DNA from: AP-15 sp963735445
GTDB lineage: Bacteria; Pseudomonadota; Alphaproteobacteria; ATCC43930; CGMCC-115725
Reading direction: 5' to 3'
Length of the DNA stretch: 64,000 nt
Assembly: GCA_963735445.1 (NCBI GenBank)
Contig: CAVTLC010000045.1
Span: 1 to 64,000 of the forward strand
Of the stretch, positions 54,303 through 62,246 are shown one piece after another. Numbering within the stretch: the first letter of the stretch is position 1; each line of letters begins with the position of its first letter. The translations under genes and the position numbers were made by a program. Below the pieces are notes generated by a model, which saw only the letters and a program-made list of their open reading frames with translations, did not search any database and was not told the DNA's origin.

Positions 54303-54950
54303 ATGATAAAGCGGATTCGGACCAGTTTGGCACGGCGCCGCGCCGCCGGTCTCATCGTCGTGCTGGCACTCGCCGCTGTTCCCTGCCGAGGGTTCGCCAT
54401 GCCAGCGCCTGCCGGCGATACCGTCCACAGCCTGTATGATGCGTTGCTCAGCGCAATGAAGAACGGCCGGATACTTGGGCAAAGCGGTCGGTTCGTCCAG
54501 CTGGAGCGGGTCGTTCACCGGACGTTCGATATCCCATTGATGACGCGATTGTCGGTCGGCCCCTCTTGGGCCTCGTTGAGCGAAGCCCAGCGGCAGGAAG
54601 TCGCCGACAGCTTCGAGCGCTATATTTCCGCAATTTACGCCGAGCGGTTTGATAGCTACTCGGGGCAGAAGCTTCAGGTGACCGGCGAGCAGATCGCCGC
54701 CTCTGGGGTTCTCGTTCACAGTCGGATTATCAAAGCAAACGGCGAGCCGGTCGATGTCGATTATATGATGCGCCGCACCGGCGAGACGTGGCTGATCAGC
54801 GACATCTATCTTGACGGCACGATCAGCGAGGTGGCAACCCGCCGCTCCGAATTCGCCGCCATCCTGAGGACTCAGGGCATCGATGGGCTGATCGCGGCAC
54901 TAAACCGCAAGGCCGACATGCTCACCGCGACCACCGCCAAGGCATTTTAA
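54303..54950 (+). CDS. MlaC/Ttg2D-like phospholipid-binding protein (HpnM type)
   Basis: 215 residues. Signal peptide AAGLIVVLALAAVPCRGFAM, then the helical/beta shape of MlaC: LYDALLSAMKNGR, FDIPLMTRLSVGPSWASLSE, AQRQEVADSFERYISAIYAE, RFDSYSGQKLQV, VDVDYMMRRTGETWLISDIY and LDGTISEVATRRSEFAAIL. MlaC carries phospholipids between the membranes; the hopanoid-linked HpnM proteins have the same fold. No mla permease is adjacent, so partner genes must be elsewhere. GAGGATCAGGTC precedes the ATG. Confidence 0.85.
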   Translation: MIKRIRTSLARRRAAGLIVVLALAAVPCRGFAMPAPAGDTVHSLYDALLSAMKNGRILGQSGRFVQLERVVHRTFDIPLMTRLSVGPSWASLSEAQRQEVADSFERYISAIYAERFDSYSGQKLQVTGEQIAASGVLVHSRIIKANGEPVDVDYMMRRTGETWLISDIYLDGTISEVATRRSEFAAILRTQGIDGLIAALNRKADMLTATTAKAF

Positions 54951-55023
54951 CCGACGCCCTTTGTCTGCTTCGCCGCGGAATCAGAAAGGTCCGTCGGCCG
55001 TGCGAAGAACCAGCGGCAGTCGG

Positions 55024-56412
55024 CTAGAACGTCACCAGCACCTGCAACCCGAGAACGAAGGCGTTGGGAATCGTGGTCACCGCGTTGGGTCGGACGACGT
55101 ACTGGATGTTCGGCATCAGCGAAAACCACGGGGTCAGCTGAGCGCGGTAGTTAAGTTCGATGTCCGACTCGGCGGATTGCACGTTGACCGAGCCGGGCAT
55201 AACAAGGTTCCGCATATTTTGGGCTGCGATCAGGGCGTTGCTGAGCCGGCTTTGGTTGACCGCCAAGCCGATCGAATCACGATCGCGGCCGCGAAAGGTC
55301 CCGAGGTAGAGAAGACCAGCCTCCCAATAGAATTCCAGCAACGCCGTGTCGGGATGGGCGTAGACAAAGACGCCGAATACCGTCAGGCCCTGCTCCGCTT
55401 GGGCCGCCTCCAGGAGTTCCATGCGATATGGCGGGCCGACGGGGTTAACAGGTTCTGCGCGGGCGGGGCCCTTTCGGTAGATCGTCTGATCGACCAGAAC
55501 ATAGACGCCCCAGCGTCCGCTGATCAGGGCTGGCGGACCGCTTAAGGGGGCCCCGAGGTCAGACGCAGCGGAATTATCATAGTAGGCGCCGACCTTGTAG
55601 TGTCCTAGCAATTGGTCGGATCCGAGTGCCGCCTTCCAACCGGCCTCGACCGGCGTGATCACGCCCGTTGCTCCGGCGGTGCTCAATTTGAAGCCGTTGC
55701 CCGAGTTGTTGAGCGAGGGATTTACTTCATAGGCGCCGGCCTGAAGATAGAGGTCGCTCCGCAAGCCCAAATTGAGAAAGCCGCCCCAGCTGGCGACCGG
55801 GAAAGTGGTAAACCCGCTATCGATCGGAATGCCGGCGGGCTGACCGCAAAACCCGTTATTTTGGAAATAGCAATAGATCGGCGAATGCGCAAAATCGTCG
55901 GCCGCGTGGATCCGGCCAAATTTTGTGTCGAGGCGATCTTCAAACAGTGATTGTACATAGGAGAGTTCGGCGAGCCGAAAATTCTGACCGCCGCCAAAGA
56001 TTTCCTGTTCCGAGATCAGGTTCCCAATGTCGGTGGCGGCAAGACTTTGCCCGGCGCGGCTGGTGAAGGTGACGTGTGCCTCTCCCCCCTGAATATTTAC
56101 CAGCCGAGCAAGGTTGAGGTCCGCACCGAAAGCGATCTGCTGGGCATCTTGCACGCCCTGTCGCCGCCCGCCCAGCGGATTGCCGGCGGTCTCCGAGACA
56201 TAACCGCCGCGTAGAGTGATGCCTTTGGCCTCCAGACTCGTTCGGAAACCACCCCAATCGCCGGTCAGATATTGCCGATGCAGCCAGTCATCGACGGACT
56301 GGGCGTTGGCCGGCGGCGTGACACAGGGGCCCAACGCCGCCGCGACCGCGACCAGCAGGCGGGCCAGCCGTCGCACCTTCAGGCGCTCGTTTGGCGGCCT
56401 GACGCCCTTCAA
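55024..56412 (-). CDS. oprB: OprB-family carbohydrate porin
   Basis: 462 residues. Signal peptide RLLVAVAAALGPCVTPPANA then DDWLHRQYLTGDWGGFRTSL, the N-terminal OprB signature. Beta strands with aromatic girdles follow, and the chain ends with F (NAFVLGLQVLVTF), the outer-membrane insertion signal. An outer-membrane channel for sugars. It starts at TTG 56412 overlapping the TGA of the sugar porter (TTGA), so expression is coupled to it. Confidence 0.9.
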   Translation of the reverse strand: MKGVRPPNERLKVRRLARLLVAVAAALGPCVTPPANAQSVDDWLHRQYLTGDWGGFRTSLEAKGITLRGGYVSETAGNPLGGRRQGVQDAQQIAFGADLNLARLVNIQGGEAHVTFTSRAGQSLAATDIGNLISEQEIFGGGQNFRLAELSYVQSLFEDRLDTKFGRIHAADDFAHSPIYCYFQNNGFCGQPAGIPIDSGFTTFPVASWGGFLNLGLRSDLYLQAGAYEVNPSLNNSGNGFKLSTAGATGVITPVEAGWKAALGSDQLLGHYKVGAYYDNSAASDLGAPLSGPPALISGRWGVYVLVDQTIYRKGPARAEPVNPVGPPYRMELLEAAQAEQGLTVFGVFVYAHPDTALLEFYWEAGLLYLGTFRGRDRDSIGLAVNQSRLSNALIAAQNMRNLVMPGSVNVQSAESDIELNYRAQLTPWFSLMPNIQYVVRPNAVTTIPNAFVLGLQVLVTF

Positions 56413-57803
56413 GCCATCGTCGGAGCCGGCCCGTGGAGATCGGCCTCGATCTCCTCCAGGCTACGCCCCTTGGTTTCCTTCACCTGCGACCGGGTGAAGA
56501 CATAGGCCGCCACCGTCAGGATAGCGTAGAGGAAAAACGTGCCAGGCCGCCCCAGGACCACGACCAGCTCCAGGAAAGTGACCGTCACCAAGAGGTTGCT
56601 GCCCCAGTTGGCAATTGTCGCCACCCCCATCGCGCGGCCGCGTATGTAGAGCGGGAAGATCTCGGCGATCAGCAGCCAGAATACGGGCCCAAGGCCGATG
56701 GCGAAGAAGCCGACATAGCCGGCAAGGCTGAGGGCGGTGGCCCAGCCGAGCGCGGTAGAGGAGCCGCCGACGGCAAAGCCGAGGCCGAGAAGGACTAGGC
56801 ACACCGCCATTCCCATGAGGCCCCACAACAGTAAGGTGCGTCTGCCAAGCTTGTCGATTAATTGCATTGCCACCACCGTCATCACGACATTGACGACGCC
56901 CACACCGGCGGTCGCGAGGATGGCGGAGGATGCGGAGGAAAGGCCGGCTGCCTGGAAAATGGTCGGGGCAAAATAGATGACCGTGTTGATCCCGGTGATT
57001 TGCTGAAAGATCGCCAGACCGACGCCGATAATCAGGGGCGGGCGCACCACCGGGTTGAGCAGCGCGCGCCAACCAACCAGTCGTCCTTCGCGCCTGATAT
57101 CGGTGCGCAGCTCGGCGAGTTCGCCTTCGGTGTCGCTCATAGCGCCGCGCAACCGGCGAAGCGCCGTGCCAGCCTCGGCCATATGCCCATGCCCGGCGAG
57201 CCAGCGCGGCGTCTCGGGTAGGACCAGCATGCCGGCGGCGAGGATCGCACCCGGGACGGCGCCAAGCGCCAGCATCCAGCGCCACTGACCAGTTTGGGCG
57301 AAGACATAGCCGATCAGATAGGAGACAAGAATGCCGCAGGTGATCGCGAGCTGGTTGAGCGAGACCAGCGCGCCCCGGCTGCTCGCCGGCGCCGTCTCCG
57401 CTAGATACAAGGGTGTCAGCATCGAGGCGAAGCCGATACCGCCGCCGACGATAACCCGCCCCGCCAGCAGCATCGGGGTTCCCGGCGCCAAGGCCGCGAC
57501 GATGGATCCGGCAACAAAGACAAGCCCGGTCACAAAAAGGACTTTGCGCCGACCGAACCGGTCGGACAGGCTGCCAGCGAAGGCGGCACCCGCTGTCGCT
57601 CCGGCTAGCGCGATCCCAGCAACCACGCCTTGCATTGCCGGCGAGAGGTGGAAGTCGGTCCGGATGAACAGCAACGCCCCGGAGATTACGCCGGTGTCAT
57701 AACCAAACAGCAATCCCCCAAGAGCCGCGATTCCCACGATCAACCGGAAACTCATTGGAACATTGGCAGAGCCTGGTGAGCCGCCGGATGTTATCAAAGC
57801 CAT
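56409..57803 (-). CDS. sugar porter (MFS, XylE/GalP type)
   Basis: 464 residues from ATG 57803 (the frame is open to 57968). Twelve helices. Sugar-porter marks: LGGLLFGYDTGVISGALLFI, GSLSDRFGRRKVL (motif A), GRVIVGGGIGFASMLTPLYL-AETAPASSRG, PETPRWL, IFQQITGINTVIYFAPTIF (sugar-binding QQITG motif), LWLLIAEIFPLYIRGRAMGV and SLEEIEADL near the end. Proton-linked monosaccharide import across the inner membrane, in a unit with the OprB porin. The Crp-family regulator lies 90 bases upstream on the same strand. Confidence 0.93.
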   Translation of the reverse strand: MALITSGGSPGSANVPMSFRLIVGIAALGGLLFGYDTGVISGALLFIRTDFHLSPAMQGVVAGIALAGATAGAAFAGSLSDRFGRRKVLFVTGLVFVAGSIVAALAPGTPMLLAGRVIVGGGIGFASMLTPLYLAETAPASSRGALVSLNQLAITCGILVSYLIGYVFAQTGQWRWMLALGAVPGAILAAGMLVLPETPRWLAGHGHMAEAGTALRRLRGAMSDTEGELAELRTDIRREGRLVGWRALLNPVVRPPLIIGVGLAIFQQITGINTVIYFAPTIFQAAGLSSASSAILATAGVGVVNVVMTVVAMQLIDKLGRRTLLLWGLMGMAVCLVLLGLGFAVGGSSTALGWATALSLAGYVGFFAIGLGPVFWLLIAEIFPLYIRGRAMGVATIANWGSNLLVTVTFLELVVVLGRPGTFFLYAILTVAAYVFTRSQVKETKGRSLEEIEADLHGPAPTMA

Positions 57804-57892
57804 CGAGTCACCGTGCCGTACCGTAAGCATTGCGGCCCGATCTATCGGAATTGGGCCGTTTGCGCTATCGGCATTCGCCGATAAGCGAAGGT

Positions 57893-58711
57893 CTAGGCGG
57901 CTTTCGCGGGGGTATAGGCATTGCGAAAAACACGAGGCGCCGGGCGATCGTTTTGGATCGGCATCCATCCCACAGGTAAGCAGCCGATCGCTTCCGAGGC
58001 AGTAGAACGGCTGTTGGCAAGCGTCGGTTCTCCGGCAGTTCGCCGTTCGGTTGGAACATCGTATTCCACGCCGGCAGTCGCGATCAGAGCCGCGGGGTCG
58101 ATAATTTCAAGATTATGATTGGCGAACTGGACGATACCTCGTTCGCGAAGAATTTGAAGTGTGCGGCATACGTGAACATAGGTGAGGCCGACCGCCTGAC
58201 CGATCTGGCCCTGACTGAGCGGTAGCTGGATGGTCTCGCCCGGTTCGACCGGGAGGCGGCCGCGAACCCTGACATAGAGCTCCAGGAGAAGATGCGCGAT
58301 GCGCTGCTTGGCGTCTCGCAGACCGACATTGGCAAGGTGGTCGTGCGCGCGCGCCTCATCAGTAGTGACTTGCCGGCAGAACAGGATAGCGAGTCGCGGA
58401 TTGGCTTCGATGATACTGTCCAGTTTCTGCCGCGGGAAGGCATAGGCACGTACTATGGAGAGACACCGCGCAGAGTGATACATCGGCGTGTTTGCGTCCG
58501 ACTGAAATCCGAGTACTGCACCCGGGAGGGCGAAATCCAAGATCTGGCACGAGCCGTCATCGAGAAGCACAGAGAGGGCAATCCAGCCACCGAGCAGGAT
58601 AAAACAAGACGAGCAGGTATCACCTTGACGGTATAGATCCGATCCGGCGGGGATGACCCGAGCGCCCGCTTCCAAATCGGCGATCATGCGGAGTTCTGTC
58701 CTAATGGGCAT
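57893..58711 (-). CDS. Crp/Fnr-family transcription regulator
   Basis: 272 residues: cyclic-nucleotide-like beta barrel (AGARVIPAGSDLYRQGDTCS, FILLGGWIALSVLLDDGSCQ), dimer helix (KQRIAHLLLELYVRVRGRLP) and winged helix (LPLSQGQIGQAVGLTYVHVC-RTLQILRERGIVQF). The FNR iron-sulphur cysteines are absent, and the recognition helix has VHVCRTL rather than the E..SR of FNR. A Cys-rich barrel (CSSC, SCQ, ARC) is present. It does not obviously read the TTGAT boxes. Nearest candidate target is the sugar uptake pair immediately downstream. Confidence 0.85.
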   Translation of the reverse strand: MPIRTELRMIADLEAGARVIPAGSDLYRQGDTCSSCFILLGGWIALSVLLDDGSCQILDFALPGAVLGFQSDANTPMYHSARCLSIVRAYAFPRQKLDSIIEANPRLAILFCRQVTTDEARAHDHLANVGLRDAKQRIAHLLLELYVRVRGRLPVEPGETIQLPLSQGQIGQAVGLTYVHVCRTLQILRERGIVQFANHNLEIIDPAALIATAGVEYDVPTERRTAGEPTLANSRSTASEAIGCLPVGWMPIQNDRPAPRVFRNAYTPAKAA

Positions 58712-59075
58712 ACTTATCTCCTGATCATTGTCGAAGTCCCGATCCGGACTTCAAAACTCGCTAGCCGCTTACTCCCTCGCCGCGCGTCACGCCGGTTGCG
58801 CCGATGCCGGCATTCCGGCCGAGCCATTACGATTATCAGCCCAACACTTAGCCCGAGTGACGCTCAAACCCGAGTGAAGCCCGGTTAATCGCGGTGAGTT
58901 GTGGTAAGGCGAATGAGATTGGCGCGATCGCCCCGCTGCTGCACGCGACTCCCTCTCCCCAGAGCAAGGCGTCGGAAACCGTTTTTGGCGGGCGCCAGAC
59001 GCGCATCTCCGACCGGGTCGCTGCCAACGCAGCGGCAATCGCTCCGAGGCAGCGACAGCCGGCCGACGAGCAATT
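58712..59075. other. intergenic region, no gene recognised
   Basis: About 360 bases upstream of the Crp-family gene. Frames on both strands exist but none looks like protein. The regulator's promoter should be within the first 100 bases; I see no clear box. Confidence 0.4.
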
Positions 59076-59267
59076 TTAGGCGGCGGCTTCGGCGACGGGT
59101 TTGCGCCGAAACTCCCCGGAAGTGAATGCGCGTTGCCGAATAAGGGCGTCAATGCCGGGTCGGTATAGGCGCGGTCGTCGCGTTCTACTGGCGGCGAGAT
59201 CTTGTGCAGGTAGATGTTTCGGAAGAAGGCAGCGAGGCTTCGTGTGGGTTTTTTGCCAGTCGGACAC
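59076..59267 (-). pseudogene. small conserved-looking gene, broken
   Basis: Pieces in three frames line up: VSDWQKTHTKP, then RNIYLHKISPPVERDDRAYT-DPALT, then RAFTSGEFRRKPVAEAAA before TAA at 59076. Taken together they look like one protein of about 60-65 residues with two frame changes. The family is not known to me. Low certainty. Confidence 0.3.
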
Positions 59268-59499
59268 TTCTCAAAAACCGGCGCGGATAGAACACGAGCG
59301 GATTTTCGCGCGCCGGATTCGCTGAGCGGCGGCTGCGGCGCAAGCCGGTTGCGCCGAAAATGACGCACGTCTGAAGCGGATGCACGTTTTCCTGAATAAA
59401 GGTGAAGCTAGAACGGCTGAGTGCGGTATGATTTGAGCAGTCCGCACCGGCTTGATGCGCGCGGTGCCGCGTTTGGACACGGCGAAAGATCGTTTCGAT

Positions 59500-60060
59500 A
59501 TGCGCTTGACGAATACTAAAGTTCCAGGCGTCGCGATAGACTTTTGCAGGCCTGCCACAATCTGTCGGATGAGCGGGCCGAATATCTGATCCGGGACCGG
59601 CTGTCGTTTATGCGTTTTCTCGGGCTGGGACTTGCCGATACGGTGCCGGACGCCAACACGATCTGGACTTTTCGCGAAGCCTGACGCGGGCCCGGATCGC
59701 CGGCCGGCCGGCGATCGAGGTCTGTTTGAGCGCTTTGATGCGGCGCTGACAACCGCTGGGTTTCTGGCGATGAGCGGCCAGATTATCGACGCCTCGATCG
59801 TCGCCGCACCAAAGCAACGCAACACCGACAGCGAGAAGCGCGACATCAAGCAAGGCCGATTCCGCCGGCATGGGCGGCAAAGCCAGCCAAGCTGCGCCAG
59901 AAGGATCGCGACGCACGCTGGACAGTCAAATACACCAAGGCCAAGCCGAGCGCGGACGGTGCACCGCGCGTGGACCTGGCGGTCCCGGCCTTTGGCTATA
60001 AAAACCATCTCGGCATCGACGCCGGCATCGCCTGATCCGCCGCTGGCGGTGCCAGTCTTC
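59500..60060 (+). mobile_element. IS5-family transposase remnant
   Basis: The plus strand gives, with frame changes, LSDERAEYLIRDRLSFMRFL and GLGLADTVPDANTIWTFREA, GQIIDASIVAAPKQRNTDSE and KRDIKQGR, then DLAVPAFGYKNHLGIDAG. PDANTIWTFRE and IDASIVxAPxQRN are IS5 transposase motifs (first catalytic Asp in DASIV). At least three frame breaks occur and the C-terminal Glu region is missing. No inverted repeats were identified. Confidence 0.7.
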
Positions 60061-60089
60061 TGCGGTCATAAGCGGGTGGCCGGTGGTGA

Positions 60090-60400
60090 CGTGCTCGCCG
60101 ACAACGAGATGGACCTGCACGCCTCGCGGCTGGTCATTTGGCACGCGGCCTGGGTGCTCGATCAGGGCGGCGCGGCGGCCATAAATCGAGCATGGCAAAG
60201 GTGATCTGCTCGGAGGCGATCTGGCGCGTCGTCGATCGCAGCGTGCAGATCCTGGGCGGGCTCTGGCATCATCGACGACACGATCGTCGGCACGCCTGTT
60301 TCGCGAGGTCCGCCAATTCCGCATCTATGACGGCTCAGCGAAGTTCACCGCTGGTCGATCGCCCGCCATATCCTCCGCAGCGGCTGAAGCATCGCCTCTA
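60090..60400 (+). pseudogene. acyl-CoA dehydrogenase, C-terminal scrap
   Basis: Three frames give DNEMDLHASRLVIWHAAWVL, GHKSSMAKVICSEAIWRVVD-RSVQILGG, IIDDTIV and LFREVRQFRIYDGSAKF. Order and text match the C-terminal helices of acyl-CoA dehydrogenases (E/D..AW...D.G, S.AK......A..V...QI.GG.G, R..RD.R...IY.G). About 90 residues with at least three frame changes. It abuts the IS5 remnant, which probably removed the rest of the gene. Confidence 0.65.
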
Positions 60401-60453
60401 GGCTTTAGTCGTGCTCAGTTTATCTGAACCGATGAGGTGGGCAATCCCGAGCT

Positions 60454-61486
60454 TTATTCCGGCATTTCCGCTAAGCGAAGCCCGTCATGAAACCTTTCGC
60501 GGGCCGCGAGCATCATCGGATGGTTGTGCGGATTGGCTCGCTCGTTGTGAATGACGCGCGTAAGGCTGTAATTTGGAAACCGATCGTCAAATTTGCGAAG
60601 CGCTGCGACAGCAGCTTCCTTATCGTCGTTGAGCGCATACGCGCTGACGAGATGAAGATGATTGTACCAAACGTTGCCGCGCCCTTCGACAGATTGCTGC
60701 AGAGCTTTGATTGCCTCCGACGTAATTGCCTGCGACAAAGTGAGCCCGCCCCAGATACCAATAAAACATGGGACGCGAGGGGTTGTTCGCGCGGCTGATC
60801 CGGATCGCAGTCTCGATCGGCTGAACGGCATCCAACGGCCTGCCGGTATAGATTAATTGAGCTCCTTGTTGGGCGTAAGCGAGAGCAAATTCGGGACTTA
60901 GCTCGACGGTTCGGGTAAAGGCGGCGAGCGCCGCTTCGTGCTCTCCCTTAGCGCGATGGATAAGTCCGCTCGTGTAATGCGCCGCAGCGATCCCGGGAGC
61001 GATCTCCAGCGCATGCTGCACCGCGTTTTCGGCCTCGGCAAATTCCGTCGCGCCGCTGCCGTTCCACCGGTTCAAATAATCGCACATCAACACTTCGGCG
61101 AGAAAGCACCATGCCTCCGCCAACCTCCGCAACTCCACCCCGACGGGCTCAGCTAGAGCCTTTCTGAGTAACTCACGAATCTGCAGCGAATTTTCCGGAG
61201 TCATTACCTGACTTTGGATCGCCCTGGCCTGGCCGATCAGATCGCCTGGCTTAAGGGTAGCTTTGACTATCCATTGCTGACCTCCCAGCGCTCGCCTTCT
61301 ATAGATGTCCTGTGAGCCAGTAATACCGCGCCCAATGCCGTCATGATATCTCAGGTCGCAGGCCGCACAAAGATTCGCGCTGCAATTCGAGGTCACGAGA
61401 TGAGTCAAGCTGCTATTGCGGAGGCGCCGCGACCAGTGGCATGGATCGCTGCTCCGCATTTCGGAGCTTCTTCCGCGAAGCGTCAT
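60454..61486 (-). pseudogene. TPR protein module (third copy, one frame change)
   Basis: The frame ending at 60620 reads LRRLAEAWCFLAEVLMCDYL, then AENAVQHALEIAPGIAAAHY and TSGLIHRAKGEHEAALAAFT, RTVELSPEFALAYAQQGAQL, all tetratricopeptide pairs. At about 60780 one base is lost or added and the chain continues SEAIKALQQSVEGRGNVWYN and HLHLVSAYALNDDKEAAVAA to TGA at 60454. It corresponds to the C-terminal TPR half of cyclase proteins like the one at 62247-64000, but the first about 80 residues from 61486 are unlike it. No cyclase domain. Confidence 0.55.
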
Positions 61487-61577
61487 GCTGACGCCAAGTT
61501 GGTCTTACAAGCGGATTGGTTCTTTAGCAGCATCGGCTCCGGCAGAAGCACTTTTGTGCGCCGCCAAGTAAGCGCGG

Positions 61578-62130
61578 TTATACCAAACGGTCTGCAGCGC
61601 CTAGACCGACTTCTGCCAACGCTTCCACGGCCTGATCCAACTTCTCCTCGTGGAAAAACGCCCGACCTTTCACCCAGTAAAAATAACCGAACGCAGGATG
61701 ATTTGGGTTTAGTTTTATGGCCGCATCGACATACTCATGGGCCTTCGCGGGCTCCCCGAAAAGAATCTCTTTGATTGCCGATCTGCGCATGGGCGCGCGC
61801 GAAGCCTGGGTCACCGATCCCTAGCTCGCTTAAACGCCTGACGAGCCCCGTCTGTGGTCTCCTCGGGCACGGTAGAATCAAGCCCTTGCGCGTGGTGCGC
61901 CAGCGGAAGATTGCCTTGGCGCGGCGCCAACTGCATTGTCTCGCATCTTGAGCGACCTGGTCTAGCGCCGGCGCATTCCACTCGTTGAAATACGTCGTTC
62001 ATCAATACGTTAGCGAGCAATGCCCAGCGTCTGCGGCGCCCAGCTGAGGACCGTCAAGCTCCCGCCGGATTTCGAGCAGCGGCTTTCGAGGACTTGGCGG
62101 ACAAAGAGACTGCCCTCCTCGACTAGTACC
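61578..62130 (-). pseudogene. TPR protein module (second copy, badly broken)
   Basis: Fragments in different frames: LLANVLMNDVFQRVE, then QGNLPLAHHAQGLDS, and FGEPAKAHEYVDAAIKLNPN and HPAFGYFYWVKGRAFFHEEK. These match, in order, TPR units of the neighbours at 60454 and 62247. At least three frame changes; no complete domain. A duplicate that has decayed more than the flanking copies. Confidence 0.5.
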
Positions 62131-62246
62131 GCGTTCGACATCGGATCGGCGGGATCTGCGCCTGAACTCTCCGCCACATGCTAGCCATTTTCTTTATCTC
62201 CCTGTGAAGGTGCTGAGGCACCGAGTTGATCGCGATCATGTTAAGT

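Noticed and set aside
59271..60008. Minus-strand frame of 245 codons over the IS5 remnant
   Set aside because: The plus strand carries IS5 motifs; the minus frame is a mirror of them.
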